DNA of 48,892 bases from Synechococcus sp. CS-1331 (GCA_025127975.1 JAHLYQ010000001.1:1-48892); one strand, 5' to 3'; shown: positions 1 to 8,067, counted from the stretch's first letter. Notes: generated by a model from the sequence alone, not told the origin. Translations and numbers: made by a program.

Positions 1-427
1 CACCGCGGTGGGGTGATGCCGTCACTGCTGAGCGATCCCTGAGGGAAGAAGAACGGGCAAGGAATAGTCTCTGATCGCTCAGCGGTGAGTGATCAGGCTT
101 GCATTCGTGCTGCGGGGCGTCCCGACCCCTGAACGCATACGGCTCTCCGGGGGTGAAACACAGGTTTTGCTTGAAAGTCTGCAGGGTCTCGTAAGCAGGG
201 CTTGGCGCATCACTTTCGCCAAATATGAACCGGTGAGCTTTATCGCCTGGCCCTGACTGGATTGGGCCGGGCTCAAAGAGCTGCAGATATCCGCCCCCTT
301 GGCAGCTGGGCCTAGGGTGAATTGGTAAACCCCACCTGGTGGGGGCATCTGGTATCCCCGTTTCGGCCTGGCTGGAGCGGACCATTCGGTCGCTTCCTCT
401 GAGGCAAGAACCAAGGCAAATAGTAAG
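1..427. other. Gene-poor leader region
   Basis: No gene is recognised here. It holds a long inverted repeat at its left end (22-88). A plus-strand frame from a GTG at 89 to a TGA at 254-256 would give a 55-residue peptide with normal-looking composition, but it has no clear ribosome binding site and matches no family known to me. A minus-strand frame across 79-414 is also open but looks like a shadow of GC-rich sequence. The last part probably carries the promoter of the DUF1611 gene, though no convincing -35/-10 pair was found. Confidence 0.4.
22..88. repeat. Inverted repeat, 16-bp arms
   Basis: Arms 22-37 and 73-88 are reverse complements at 15 of 16 positions; the single mismatch would be a G-U wobble in plus-strand RNA. 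The loop is 35 nt. There is no T-tract behind it, so it is not a typical intrinsic terminator. It could be an RNA fold or a small palindromic repeat element. Confidence 0.6.
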
Positions 428-1549
428 GTGTCATCCGTTCAGAATAACATTTATTCGCCGTCAACTCCAAGGGCTGTAGTTTATTGCGAAGCTAATTTCG
501 GTCGTATCGACGGCAAAACCGCCAACGGGCTGGTTCGTCATTCACAGCGCTTCAAGATTCAGTCGATCATCGATAGCAAGCTGGCAGGCTTTGATGCGGG
601 CCAAGTGCTTGATGGCGTCGCCACCGGCATCCCGATCCTGGCGGATCTAGCTGAGGCCCTGGCCCCAGCCAATGGCCCCGTAGACACGCTGATCTTTGGC
701 ATGGCACCCGCCAGCGGCAGGCTCCAGGCGCCCGAGCGGCAAGTGCTGCTGGAGGCGATCGCCGCAGGGCTGCACCTGATCAACGGATTGCACGAATTCC
801 TCAACGACGACTTGGAATTTGCAGCGGCGGCGGCGGCCAAAAACGTCAGGATCGTCGATGTGCGCCGCCCCCCCGCCCAGGGGGATCTGCATCTTTTCAG
901 CGGGCGCATCTCCTCGGTGGGCTGCAAACGAATCGCCGTGCTGGGTACCGATGGGGCCATCGGCAAACGCACCACGGCCGTGATCCTGACCCGGGCATTG
1001 AACGAACGGGGCATCAAGACGGTGATGGTGGGCACGGGCCAAACCGGGCTGATGCAGGGCGCCCGCTACGGAATCGCCCTTGACGCCCTGCCCTGCCAGT
1101 ACGGCTCCGGCGAAGTAGAAGCCGCAGTTGTCCATGCCTTCGAGGCGGAGAGCCCCGAAGTGATCGTCATCGAAGGCCAGGGGGCGCTCAGCCATCCGGC
1201 CTATCTGAGCTCCACGGCAATCCTGCGGGGCAGCCAACCCCAAGCCGTGGTGCTCCAGCATGCCCCGATGCGGCAGCGGCTCAGCGATTTTCCCAAAATC
1301 CCAATGCCTACGGCGGCCAGCGAAATCAAGCTGATCGAAACCTTTGCGCCGGCCACCCGAGTGATCGGCATGGCCCTGAATCACGAGGGGATGAGCGAAG
1401 CCGAAATGACCGCCGCAATTGCTCTCTACGAGATTGAGCTGGGCATCCCGGCGACCGATGCGCTCAGCCGCTCACCCCAACGGCTAGTGGACATGGTGGT
1501 GCGGGCCTTCCCCGAGCTGAAGCCGATGGCTAACGCCATCGCCCTGTGA
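428..1549 (+). CDS. DUF1611 family protein, DgcN-like (putative D-amino acid N-acetyltransferase)
   Basis: A 373-residue cytosolic protein from a GTG start. It has the two-part layout of the DUF1611 family: an N-terminal Rossmann-like half (about 15-165) and a C-terminal P-loop half. A Walker A-like motif GTDGAIGKRT lies at 173-182 and a hydrophobic strand ending IEGQGALSHP at about 248-257 resembles Walker B. Characterised DUF1611 members (DgcN) N-acetylate D-glutamate and usually sit next to an enolase-type racemase, DgcA. Here the partner is a PLP-type racemase whose GTG start overlaps this stop codon (GTGA), so the two are translationally coupled. Family membership is strong; the acetyltransferase activity and substrate are inferred. 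Confidence 0.8.
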   Translation: MSSVQNNIYSPSTPRAVVYCEANFGRIDGKTANGLVRHSQRFKIQSIIDSKLAGFDAGQVLDGVATGIPILADLAEALAPANGPVDTLIFGMAPASGRLQAPERQVLLEAIAAGLHLINGLHEFLNDDLEFAAAAAAKNVRIVDVRRPPAQGDLHLFSGRISSVGCKRIAVLGTDGAIGKRTTAVILTRALNERGIKTVMVGTGQTGLMQGARYGIALDALPCQYGSGEVEAAVVHAFEAESPEVIVIEGQGALSHPAYLSSTAILRGSQPQAVVLQHAPMRQRLSDFPKIPMPTAASEIKLIETFAPATRVIGMALNHEGMSEAEMTAAIALYEIELGIPATDALSRSPQRLVDMVVRAFPELKPMANAIAL

Positions 1550-2652
1550 GCTCACCGAGGCTGGTCATCCGCCTCGACCGCCTTGGCCACAACGCCCGCA
1601 GCCTGGTCGAGCGCCTCGCGGCCAGGGGCATCTCGATCACGGCCGTCACCAAGGCCACCCTCGGCTCAGCGCCCATTGCCTCGGTGCTGGTCGCCGCCGG
1701 GGTTGCGGGCCTCGGCGAGTCGCGCATCGAAACCATCGAGGCCCTGCGCCAGAGCAACGGCTCAGTGCCGCTGACCCTGATCCGCTCACCGCTGCCAAGC
1801 CAGGTGGAGCGGGTAGTGGCGGCGGCCAACTGCAGCCTGAACAGTGAACCGGCCGTACTGGCACTGCTTTCGGCCGCGGCGGTGGACCAGGGCTGCCGCC
1901 ACGGCGTGCTGCTGATGGTGGAGCTCGGGGATCTGCGCGAGGGGATCATGCCCAGGCAGCTCGATGGCATCACGGCCGAGCTGTTGCAGTTGCCCGGGCT
2001 CGACCTGCTCGGGCTGGGCACCAACCTGGGCTGCCAGAACGGGATTGGGCCTTCCGATGCCTCAATGGGCCAGCTCTGCGAGTTGGCCAGGGGGTTGGAG
2101 CTGGCCTTTGGGATCGCCCTGCCGATGGTGTCAGGCGGCAACTCCGCCAACCTGCCCTGGCTGCTGGAGGGCGGGAGGGTCGACCGGATCAACAACCTGC
2201 GCCTGGGGGAGGCGATCCTGCTGGGCCGCGAGCCCCTGGGGCGGCGACCGATCCAGGGGCTGTTCACCAATGCGTTTCAACTGGTTGGGGAAGTGATCGA
2301 AGCCGGGCCCAAGCCCACCCTGGCCTGGGGCTGCGCCGGGGAGGGGGCCTTCGGGCCGGTGGCTGGGCGGCGCGATCGGGGCGAACGCTGGCGAGTGCTG
2401 CTGGCCTTGGGCTTGCAGGATGTAGATGCCACCGGTTTGTCCCTGCCCGCCGGCATGGAGCTGCTGGGCGCCAGTAGCGACCATCTGGTGCTCGATACCG
2501 GCGGGGAAATGGTTGCGGTGGGGGCCGAAATCAGCTTTGGGCTGAACTACAGCGCCCTGCTGCGGGCGATGACATCGCCATTCGTGGCCAAAACCATGCT
2601 GGCCGGTCCGGTGCTCAGCCGGTCCGGTGCTCAGCTGAAGGGATTTAGCTGA
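1546..2652 (+). CDS. Alanine/ornithine racemase-like PLP enzyme (fold type III)
   Basis: A 368-residue protein starting at a GTG that overlaps the upstream stop by 4 bases. The N-terminal TIM-barrel begins with the PLP-lysine strand AVTKATLG, Lys36 being the likely Schiff-base lysine. The T-K rather than V-K-A-N context resembles ornithine racemase (OrrA/YhfX-like) proteins more than classical alanine racemase. A glycine-rich SGGNSANLP segment at about 203 would bind the PLP phosphate. The coupled DUF1611 gene suggests racemisation and N-acylation of the same amino acid, probably glutamate, ornithine or a relative. The substrate cannot be read from the sequence. The last 20 residues contain a short duplication (GPVLSRSGAQ-like) of uncertain meaning. 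Confidence 0.75.
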   Translation: MSSPRLVIRLDRLGHNARSLVERLAARGISITAVTKATLGSAPIASVLVAAGVAGLGESRIETIEALRQSNGSVPLTLIRSPLPSQVERVVAAANCSLNSEPAVLALLSAAAVDQGCRHGVLLMVELGDLREGIMPRQLDGITAELLQLPGLDLLGLGTNLGCQNGIGPSDASMGQLCELARGLELAFGIALPMVSGGNSANLPWLLEGGRVDRINNLRLGEAILLGREPLGRRPIQGLFTNAFQLVGEVIEAGPKPTLAWGCAGEGAFGPVAGRRDRGERWRVLLALGLQDVDATGLSLPAGMELLGASSDHLVLDTGGEMVAVGAEISFGLNYSALLRAMTSPFVAKTMLAGPVLSRSGAQLKGFS

Positions 2653-2767
2653 AGGCACTCAGCTGGGCGGCGCACTCGAGGCAGGTTGCGATGCAGGCCA
2701 GAGTGAGGGCGGCAGTCCAGGCCGAACGGATCAGCCTGGTGAGCACCAGAAAAATCGGCGTGATCAT
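2645..2767 (-). CDS. Small single-pass membrane protein, 40 aa
   Basis: Too short for most gene callers. The ATG at 2767-2765 overlaps the TGA of the upstream small gene (ATGA), a typical coupled arrangement that supports both as real. The product is mostly one hydrophobic helix (about residues 4-33) with two cysteines near its C-terminal end (CIATCLEC gives three in all). Its 3' end overlaps the end of the convergent racemase gene by a few bases. Function unknown. Confidence 0.5.
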   Translation of the reverse strand: MITPIFLVLTRLIRSAWTAALTLACIATCLECAAQLSAFS

Positions 2768-2952
2768 CGCAGGCTGCCCTGGTCGACGGCCGTGATCTCG
2801 GCGTGGGGAACCGAAAAGGTGGGGAACCGATGGCGGCTCAAAGGCCAACGCCTGACCCAGGCGGAACCGGATGCCTCGTCCAGGTTGACCACCTGGTAGA
2901 GCGCATCAGGCTTGGAACGGAGACCGATGATTGATCCTGAATGGAAGGTCAC
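2764..2952 (-). CDS. Small conserved-looking protein, 62 aa
   Basis: Chosen from a GTG at 2952-2950, where the text becomes protein-like (FHSGSIIGLRSKP, then YQVVNLDEASGSAWVRRWPL). An ATG at 3027 would add 25 residues, but that extension spans AT-rich sequence with promoter-like hexamers and looks non-coding. The pattern of a small beta-rich domain with a VVNLDE...WVRRWPL strand pair looks like short uncharacterised picocyanobacterial proteins, from memory. It is coupled (ATGA) to the 40-residue membrane protein downstream. Function unknown. Confidence 0.5.
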   Translation of the reverse strand: MTFHSGSIIGLRSKPDALYQVVNLDEASGSAWVRRWPLSRHRFPTFSVPHAEITAVDQGSLR

Positions 2953-3087
2953 GGGCACTGGTTCAATCTGGTACCAGCAAAACAGCACTTTTGACAATAT
3001 GCCGCAATAATTTGAAAGCCCTGACATCCTGCCGCTCCCCCCTGGGGCCGGCCCTGGAGTCGAAGCTGGGGTTTCAGGGTTGGGGCG

Positions 3088-3561
3088 TCAGGGCTGGCTC
3101 GGTCCCGCTGGGGCCGCAAAAAACCTCTGCATCACCTCTGCCAATCCAGCGGCCAAGGGACGGTGGCCCTGCAGCCTTGGGCTCCAGATCGAGCCGCGGA
3201 GCAATTCCTGCGGCGACACCAGGGCCATGTCCTGACCCTCCAGCAGCTGCAGCTGCGCCAAAGGCACTGTTAGCTGGCCGCAGAAGACATGGGCCCGGCG
3301 CCTGGGGTTGCGGTGCTCCATGGAGTAGTGGAGCAGCTCCGCCTGCCAAGAGATCTCCTCCAACAACTCGCGCTGCAGGGCCTGCTCCGCTGTTTCACCC
3401 GGATCCAGATGGCCCCCGAACAGGCCCCAACAGCCGGGGGCCACGATGCCGGGAATGTCGTCGCGCAGCTGCATCAGCCAGCAGCCATCACGCTCCAACA
3501 TGGCAAGGGCAACTTCTACGGCCTGGTTATCACTAACAGCCTGGTTATTTATTTCAGCCAT
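3088..3561 (-). CDS. NUDIX hydrolase
   Basis: A 157-residue single-domain pyrophosphohydrolase. The Nudix box runs from Gly50 to about residue 72: G-x5-E56-x7-R64-E-L-L-E68-E69, which supplies the Mg2+-binding glutamates. The final glycine of the consensus is a serine (Ser71). The upstream strand (WGLFGGHLDPGE) is like ADP-ribose/NTP pyrophosphatase members, but the substrate cannot be assigned. It is encoded just after the SDR gene on the same strand (8-base gap) and probably shares its transcript. Confidence 0.85.
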   Translation of the reverse strand: MAEINNQAVSDNQAVEVALAMLERDGCWLMQLRDDIPGIVAPGCWGLFGGHLDPGETAEQALQRELLEEISWQAELLHYSMEHRNPRRRAHVFCGQLTVPLAQLQLLEGQDMALVSPQELLRGSIWSPRLQGHRPLAAGLAEVMQRFFAAPAGPSQP

Positions 3562-3569
3562 GGCAATTC

Positions 3570-4508
3570 TCAGCTAGTGGGGGCTTCCGTGAGCTGCTCA
3601 CTCAGCTGCCACAGCTTCAAGCGCTGCTGGCCATCGGTCGCGGCAGGGGCCACAGGCACTTCCTTGGGGTAGCCGCGCATTCCCCCCAGCTGGTCGGGGC
3701 CGTAATGGCCCCCGGGCCGGGCAGCGGGCGCCGTGGCAGCAAAGAGCTGGGGCAGGGCCCCCATGGCGGAGCTCTGCATCAGCGGACCCATGACTCGATA
3801 GGCCAGGGGTTCAAACCAGGAGCCGCTGGCGGCCACCGAAGCGGGCTGCAGGTTGGTGCGGGCGATGCCGGGGTGGGCGGCCAGCGAAAGCACATCGGCA
3901 CCGGCGGCCAGCAAGTGCTGCTGCAGCTCCAGGGCGAACATCACGTTGGCCAGCTTGCTCTGGCCATAGGCGGCCCAGCGGTCATAGCGGCGCTCCCCCT
4001 GCGGATCGTCAAAAGCGATGCGCCCGAAATACTGGGCCCCGGAGGTCACGGTCACGACCCGGCTCGCCGGGCGAGCTCGCAACAGCGGCAGCAGCGCCAT
4101 GGTCAGGGCGAAGTGGCCCAGATGGTTCACCCCAAATTGCATCTCAAAACCATCGCTGGTAAGGCTGCGGGGCAGGCCCATCACGCCGGCGTTGTTGATC
4201 AGAAGGTCGAGTCGGCCATAGCGATCGGCCAGTTCGCGGGCCGCGGTCCGCACCGAGGCCAGATCGGCCAAGTCGAGATCGAGCAGATTGATCGCACCGC
4301 CCGCCGCGTCGGCCAGCAGGGAGGTGCGGGCCTGTTCAGATCGCTGGCGGCTGCGGCAGCCCAGCACCACGGTGGCACCGCGGCGCACCAAGGCCCGGGC
4401 AGTCTCCAGCCCCAGGCCGCTGCTGGCGCCGGTGATCAGGGCCAGCCGACCGGATTGGTCGGGAATGTCGGCAGCAGTCCAGGGCATCGCAGGCCTCAGC
4501 GTGGCCAA
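3570..4508 (-). CDS. SDR family oxidoreductase (retinol dehydrogenase / POR-like)
   Basis: A 312-residue classical short-chain dehydrogenase. It shows the cofactor motif TGASSGLG at 26-33, the NNAG motif at 105-108 and the catalytic set Asn128, Ser156, Tyr181 and Lys185 (YGQSK). An Arg at position 52 after the second beta strand suggests NADP preference. The length and the N-terminal W-T-A-A-D-I-P-D-Q-S-G segment match the retinol-dehydrogenase/WWOX-like subgroup found widely in cyanobacteria, related to light-dependent protochlorophyllide reductase but not that enzyme. Substrate unknown. It lies just downstream of malic enzyme on the same strand. Confidence 0.85.
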   Translation of the reverse strand: MATLRPAMPWTAADIPDQSGRLALITGASSGLGLETARALVRRGATVVLGCRSRQRSEQARTSLLADAAGGAINLLDLDLADLASVRTAARELADRYGRLDLLINNAGVMGLPRSLTSDGFEMQFGVNHLGHFALTMALLPLLRARPASRVVTVTSGAQYFGRIAFDDPQGERRYDRWAAYGQSKLANVMFALELQQHLLAAGADVLSLAAHPGIARTNLQPASVAASGSWFEPLAYRVMGPLMQSSAMGALPQLFAATAPAARPGGHYGPDQLGGMRGYPKEVPVAPAATDGQQRLKLWQLSEQLTEAPTS

Positions 4509-4526
4509 ATGCTACGGAATATGTAC

Positions 4527-6275
4527 CTAGACAGCGTTGCTCGCCAGGGGCAGATAGATCGGCAGCCAGCGGGCCTGCAGCAGCAGCAGGGGCACCTGCT
4601 CTTGGCTGATCCCTTCACGGGCCAGCCCCTCCCGAACACCGGCGCTGGCCACGGCCTGGGCCACAGCTGCGGCCACCGCCGCTCCATCGCCCAGGGCTGG
4701 CATCAGGGGGGCCATTGGGTTGCGGCTGGCGGGGATCCACTCCGCCAGGGCCTGCAGGCCCGCATCGATCATCCCGTCGCTGATGGCCCGCAGGCCCAGG
4801 GCCACCGTGGCAAAGCCCAGCCCGGGAAACAGGAAACAGTTGTTGCACTGGCCGATCACCCGCCGCCCCCCCGGCAGCTCAACAGGGGCAAAGGGACTGC
4901 CAGTCGCCACCAGGGCCCGACCACCGGTCCAGGCGAGCAGGTCGGCGGGGACGGCCTCCGCCAGGCTGGTGGGGTTGGAGAGGGGCAATATCACCGGGTG
5001 GGCGCAATGGCGGGCCATCTCCTCCACCAGCTCTCGGCTGAAGGCCCCCGCCACGGTTGAAGTGCCGATCAACACGGTGGGGTGCACCTGGGCCACCACG
5101 GCGGCCAGATCAATCTGGCCCTCGCGATTGCGGCCAAAATCGCCTAACTCCTGGGGATCCCGGGCCAGGGCGGCGGCGCCGGGATTGAGACCCGCCATTC
5201 CCTGCACCAGCAGACCCTCCCGATCCACCGCCCAGATCCGCTCGCAGGCCTGCCCGGGGCTCAAACCGGCCTTCTGCAGCAGGCGCAGCAGGCCCTCGGC
5301 GATACCGCAGCCAGCAGTGCCCGCACCGAACACCACGATGCGCTGGTCTGCCAGGGTCTGGCCCAACCCCTGGCAGGCCGCCAGCACCGCCGCACTGACC
5401 ACGCCGCTGGTGCCCTGGATGTCGTCATTGAAGCTCGGCAGCTGGTCGCGGTAGCGCTCCAGCAGCTGGCGGGCATGGCTGGTGCCGAAGTCTTCCCAGT
5501 GCAGGCAAGCGCCGGGACACTCCAACTGGACGGCCTCGACGAACTCATCGACGAAGCCCAGGTAGTCAGCCCCAGCCAGGCGGCGCTGGTGCAGGCCGGG
5601 GTAGAGGGGATCGGCCAGCAGACTGGGCCGATTGGTGCCCACATCGAGGGCGACCGCCAGCACCCGCTCAGGGTTGAGCCCTGCGCAAAGGGTGTAGACG
5701 GCCAGCTTGCCCTGGCAGATGTGGATTCCTCCCACCCCCTGATCTCCGATGCCGAGGATCCCCTCTGAATCGGTAACGAGCACCAGGTCGATGGGGCCAT
5801 TGATGCCATTGCGCAGCACCTGGCGCAGGCGACCCCGCTGGTCGGCACTGATAAATAGACCCTCGATGGGGGTGCGGTAACTGCGGCTGAAATCCTGAAT
5901 CACCGCCCCCACGGTGGGGGTGTAGACGATCGGCAGCACCGCTTCGAGGTGGTCGCTGAGGAAGCGGTGAAAGAGCACCAGGTTGCTGCGGCGCAACCCC
6001 TCCACGAAGGCATATCGCTCCAGGGAGCCCTCCAGCTGACAAAAGGCTGCCCAACTGCGCTGCACCTGCAGGGCCAGGCTCTCAACCTGGGGCGGCAACA
6101 GCCCCTCGAGCCCAAAGGCAAGGCGCTGGGGCGCCGCAAAAGCGGTGCCCTGATTCAGTGCGGGATCCCGGAGCAGATCCAGCCCACGTTTGCTGGTAAA
6201 ACGCAGCGAGGGCGAGTATGGGGCGGCTGCCGCTGCCGGCTCATGCATGGAGTTGGCAGGCCTAAATCTCTGCAT
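4527..6275 (-). CDS. NAD(P)-dependent malic enzyme
   Basis: A 582-residue malate dehydrogenase (decarboxylating) of the long, eukaryote/MaeA-like form: malate to pyruvate, CO2 and NAD(P)H. Visible motifs are Tyr118 in the YTPTVG segment, Lys190 as catalytic base, the metal ligands Glu261-Asp262 and Asp284-Asp285 (FNDDIQGTS), and the dinucleotide fold GAGTAGCGIA at 317-326. The start used overlaps the upstream TerB-like gene by 14 bases; a second ATG at 6248 (Met10) would avoid the overlap and is a fair alternative. In cyanobacteria this enzyme feeds pyruvate and CO2 from C4 acids, for example during darkness. Confidence 0.9.
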   Translation of the reverse strand: MQRFRPANSMHEPAAAAAPYSPSLRFTSKRGLDLLRDPALNQGTAFAAPQRLAFGLEGLLPPQVESLALQVQRSWAAFCQLEGSLERYAFVEGLRRSNLVLFHRFLSDHLEAVLPIVYTPTVGAVIQDFSRSYRTPIEGLFISADQRGRLRQVLRNGINGPIDLVLVTDSEGILGIGDQGVGGIHICQGKLAVYTLCAGLNPERVLAVALDVGTNRPSLLADPLYPGLHQRRLAGADYLGFVDEFVEAVQLECPGACLHWEDFGTSHARQLLERYRDQLPSFNDDIQGTSGVVSAAVLAACQGLGQTLADQRIVVFGAGTAGCGIAEGLLRLLQKAGLSPGQACERIWAVDREGLLVQGMAGLNPGAAALARDPQELGDFGRNREGQIDLAAVVAQVHPTVLIGTSTVAGAFSRELVEEMARHCAHPVILPLSNPTSLAEAVPADLLAWTGGRALVATGSPFAPVELPGGRRVIGQCNNCFLFPGLGFATVALGLRAISDGMIDAGLQALAEWIPASRNPMAPLMPALGDGAAVAAAVAQAVASAGVREGLAREGISQEQVPLLLLQARWLPIYLPLASNAV

Positions 6276-6669
6276 GGAGAATATCCATCACCCTGAGGAT
6301 CTCAGAGCTGAGGGCGCTATCGAGCTCCAGAACAGCGGCGAGATTGATCAAAATATTCTGTTCATCATCCTGCAGGGGGCCATCGGAGCGCATTATTTCT
6401 GCCGCCACGGCAAAAGCGGCGCCCCGCTGCCTGGCATTTAAAATCGCAGCGCCATCAACCATTAAATGCTGGGCTCCTTTTTCCCGCAGTTGCCTGAGCA
6501 GGGAGTCCAACAATTGCATCATCTGGGCTTCGTCATAATCACGAAATGGCTTGCGGTAATCGAGGGCATGGCGCAGGGATCTGGAGCCAGCCATCGATAA
6601 AACACCATCCCAACAAACAGCTGCCAGGGCTACTGCAGCAAACGCATCGGCGGCGCTCATCGAATTCAT
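6262..6669 (-). CDS. TerB-like helical protein
   Basis: A 135-residue all-helical protein resembling the TerB/tellurite-resistance domain as it occurs in cyanobacteria: an acidic D-x-F-A-A-V-A-L-A-A-V start, then helices separated by YRKPFRDYDE and ending in L-D-S-A-L-S-S-E-I-L-R-V-M. Canonical TerB binds metal through acidic residues; only some of these are visible, so metal binding is uncertain. The gene sits directly before malic enzyme with a 14-base overlap, which suggests co-translation. Confidence 0.65.
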   Translation of the reverse strand: MNSMSAADAFAAVALAAVCWDGVLSMAGSRSLRHALDYRKPFRDYDEAQMMQLLDSLLRQLREKGAQHLMVDGAAILNARQRGAAFAVAAEIMRSDGPLQDDEQNILINLAAVLELDSALSSEILRVMDILHAEI

Positions 6670-6688
6670 TGGCCTAGGGGCGGGGTGA

Positions 6689-6997
6689 CTAGGTGGCGAG
6701 GCCTAACAACAAGGGCTCGGCCTCACTTTTAACATCGCCCAGCTGCCAGTTGTGCAGCAGTAGGTGGCGCAGAAACTCAACTGCCGTCTCCTTAGCCTGA
6801 AAGTCGAGCTGCTCGATCACACAGCCCAGCCCCTGACCAGACTGGAAGGTGGTGTGGATCGCCGCCAACTTCTTGCCGGGATTCAGGATCAAGCTCCAAG
6901 TGCCCTTGTAGGAGGCGCGTCCATCCTCGAGGGTGATCAGTGCGAGGCCAGAACTGGCCATGGGACTGGCCATGGGGCTGGTACGAGGGATAGCCAC
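6689..6997 (-). CDS. Hypothetical protein, ~102 aa
   Basis: The family is not recognised. The protein has a mixed alpha/beta look, with a GKKLAAIHTTFQSGQG segment in the middle and a helical, leucine-rich end (EFLRHLLLHNWQLGDV). The start is uncertain: the first residues contain a short duplicated stretch (MASPMAS) produced by a DNA repeat at about 6956-6980, and translation may begin at either inner ATG. It lies 19 bases upstream of the TerB-like gene on the same strand, so it may head that operon. Confidence 0.6.
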   Translation of the reverse strand: MAIPRTSPMASPMASSGLALITLEDGRASYKGTWSLILNPGKKLAAIHTTFQSGQGLGCVIEQLDFQAKETAVEFLRHLLLHNWQLGDVKSEAEPLLLGLAT

Positions 6998-7027
6998 TGC
7001 ACTCGTTAGCCGGCGCCGGCGCTGTGA

Positions 7028-7039
7028 CTGTCGCGACAG
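7028..7039. repeat. 12-bp perfect palindrome
   Basis: CTGTCGCGACAG, a perfect palindrome in the short gap between polyphosphate kinase 2 and the hypothetical gene. It could be an operator for the hypothetical/TerB/malic enzyme transcript, but no protein is known to me for this site. Confidence 0.35.
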
Positions 7040-7077
7040 ATTCGCGATTCTTTACGCCTGCTGCCTGGAGGCCATGC

Positions 7078-8067
7078 CTAGGGGTAGCAGTTGGGAACAA
7101 AAAACTGTTCATTCAGCGGGGGTCTCTGGTAGTCGCCACCGCCCAGGCGGGGGGGCAGTTCGATCGGCTCAGGAGTCATGTCCACATAGGGAACCTTGCT
7201 GAGCAGGTGCTGGATGCAGTTGAGACGAGCACGGCGCTTGTCGTCAGCCTCAACAGTGAACCAGGGCGCTTCGGGAATGTTGGAGTGGGCGAACATCTCG
7301 TCCTTCGCTTTGGAAAACTCAACCCAGCGATCACGGGACTCCAGATCCATCGGGCTCAGCTTCCAGCGCCGGGCTGGGTCTTCAAGGCGGGAGCGGAAGC
7401 GGGCTTCCTGCTCCTCATCACTGACCGAGAACCAGTATTTCAATACCGTGATGCCGCTGCGCACCAGCATGCGCTCAAATTCTGGGCAGGATTGCCTGAA
7501 CTCCTCAACCTGCTGGGGCGTGCAGAATCCCATCACGTTTTCCACCCCGGCGCGGTTATACCAGCTGCGATCGAAGAGCAGAATCTCGCCAGCGGAGGGG
7601 AAGTGCTCCACATAGCGCTGGAAATACCACTGGGTCTTCTGCTGATCCGAGGGTGTGCCCAGGGCCACTACCCTGCAACCGCGTGGGTTAAGGGGCTCGG
7701 TTATCCGCTTGATCGTTCCGCCCTTGCCAGCGGCGTCCCGCCCTTCAAAGAGCAGGATGATGCGATAGCCGCTGTGCTTGATCCAGTACTGCATCTTGAC
7801 CAACTCCACCTGGAGCCGGGCCAGTTCTTTTTCATAGAGCTTGCGATCGAGCCTGGTTTTCCTGCCCTCCGAATTGACAGAAAAATCATCAAAGATTGGT
7901 GAGGGAAAATAGCGATCGCTCGGATTTTCAACCTTAGATTTACCTGCCTTGGCATGGACAGCCGGGTTCTTTTTGGCCTCTTTTAACTTCTTTTTCAAGC
8001 TCTTTTTCAAGCCCTTTTTCTTCTTGCCGGCCTGCCCATCGGCCGGGATTGCCACCACATTGGTCAC
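7078..8067 (-). CDS. ppk2: Polyphosphate kinase 2 (PPK2)
   Basis: A 329-residue PPK2-family phosphotransferase, which moves phosphate between polyphosphate and nucleoside phosphates. Walker A is GRDAAGKGG at 109-117 and Walker B LLFDRSWYNR at 163-172; the following lid segment is rich in arginines. A lysine-rich tail (about residues 15-33) precedes the catalytic domain and probably contacts polyphosphate. Subclass (GDP- or ADP-forming, or AMP-using) cannot be decided by eye. Polyphosphate and glycogen turnover genes both occur in this window, but they are not adjacent. Confidence 0.9.
   Translation of the reverse strand: MTNVVAIPADGQAGKKKKGLKKSLKKKLKEAKKNPAVHAKAGKSKVENPSDRYFPSPIFDDFSVNSEGRKTRLDRKLYEKELARLQVELVKMQYWIKHSGYRIILLFEGRDAAGKGGTIKRITEPLNPRGCRVVALGTPSDQQKTQWYFQRYVEHFPSAGEILLFDRSWYNRAGVENVMGFCTPQQVEEFRQSCPEFERMLVRSGITVLKYWFSVSDEEQEARFRSRLEDPARRWKLSPMDLESRDRWVEFSKAKDEMFAHSNIPEAPWFTVEADDKRRARLNCIQHLLSKVPYVDMTPEPIELPPRLGGGDYQRPPLNEQFFVPNCYP

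Noticed and set aside
79..414. 111-residue minus-strand frame at the left end
   Set aside because: No family pattern, no clear ribosome site, and it covers the promoter area of the DUF1611 gene.
755..762. HIP1 octamers (GCGATCGC) as a repeat feature
   Set aside because: I noticed about six copies in the window without an exhaustive count; this is only modestly above chance for this GC content, unlike HIP1-rich cyanobacteria.
7024..7902. 292-residue plus-strand frame across ppk2
   Set aside because: Pure shadow of the polyphosphate kinase gene, whose motifs are intact on the other strand.
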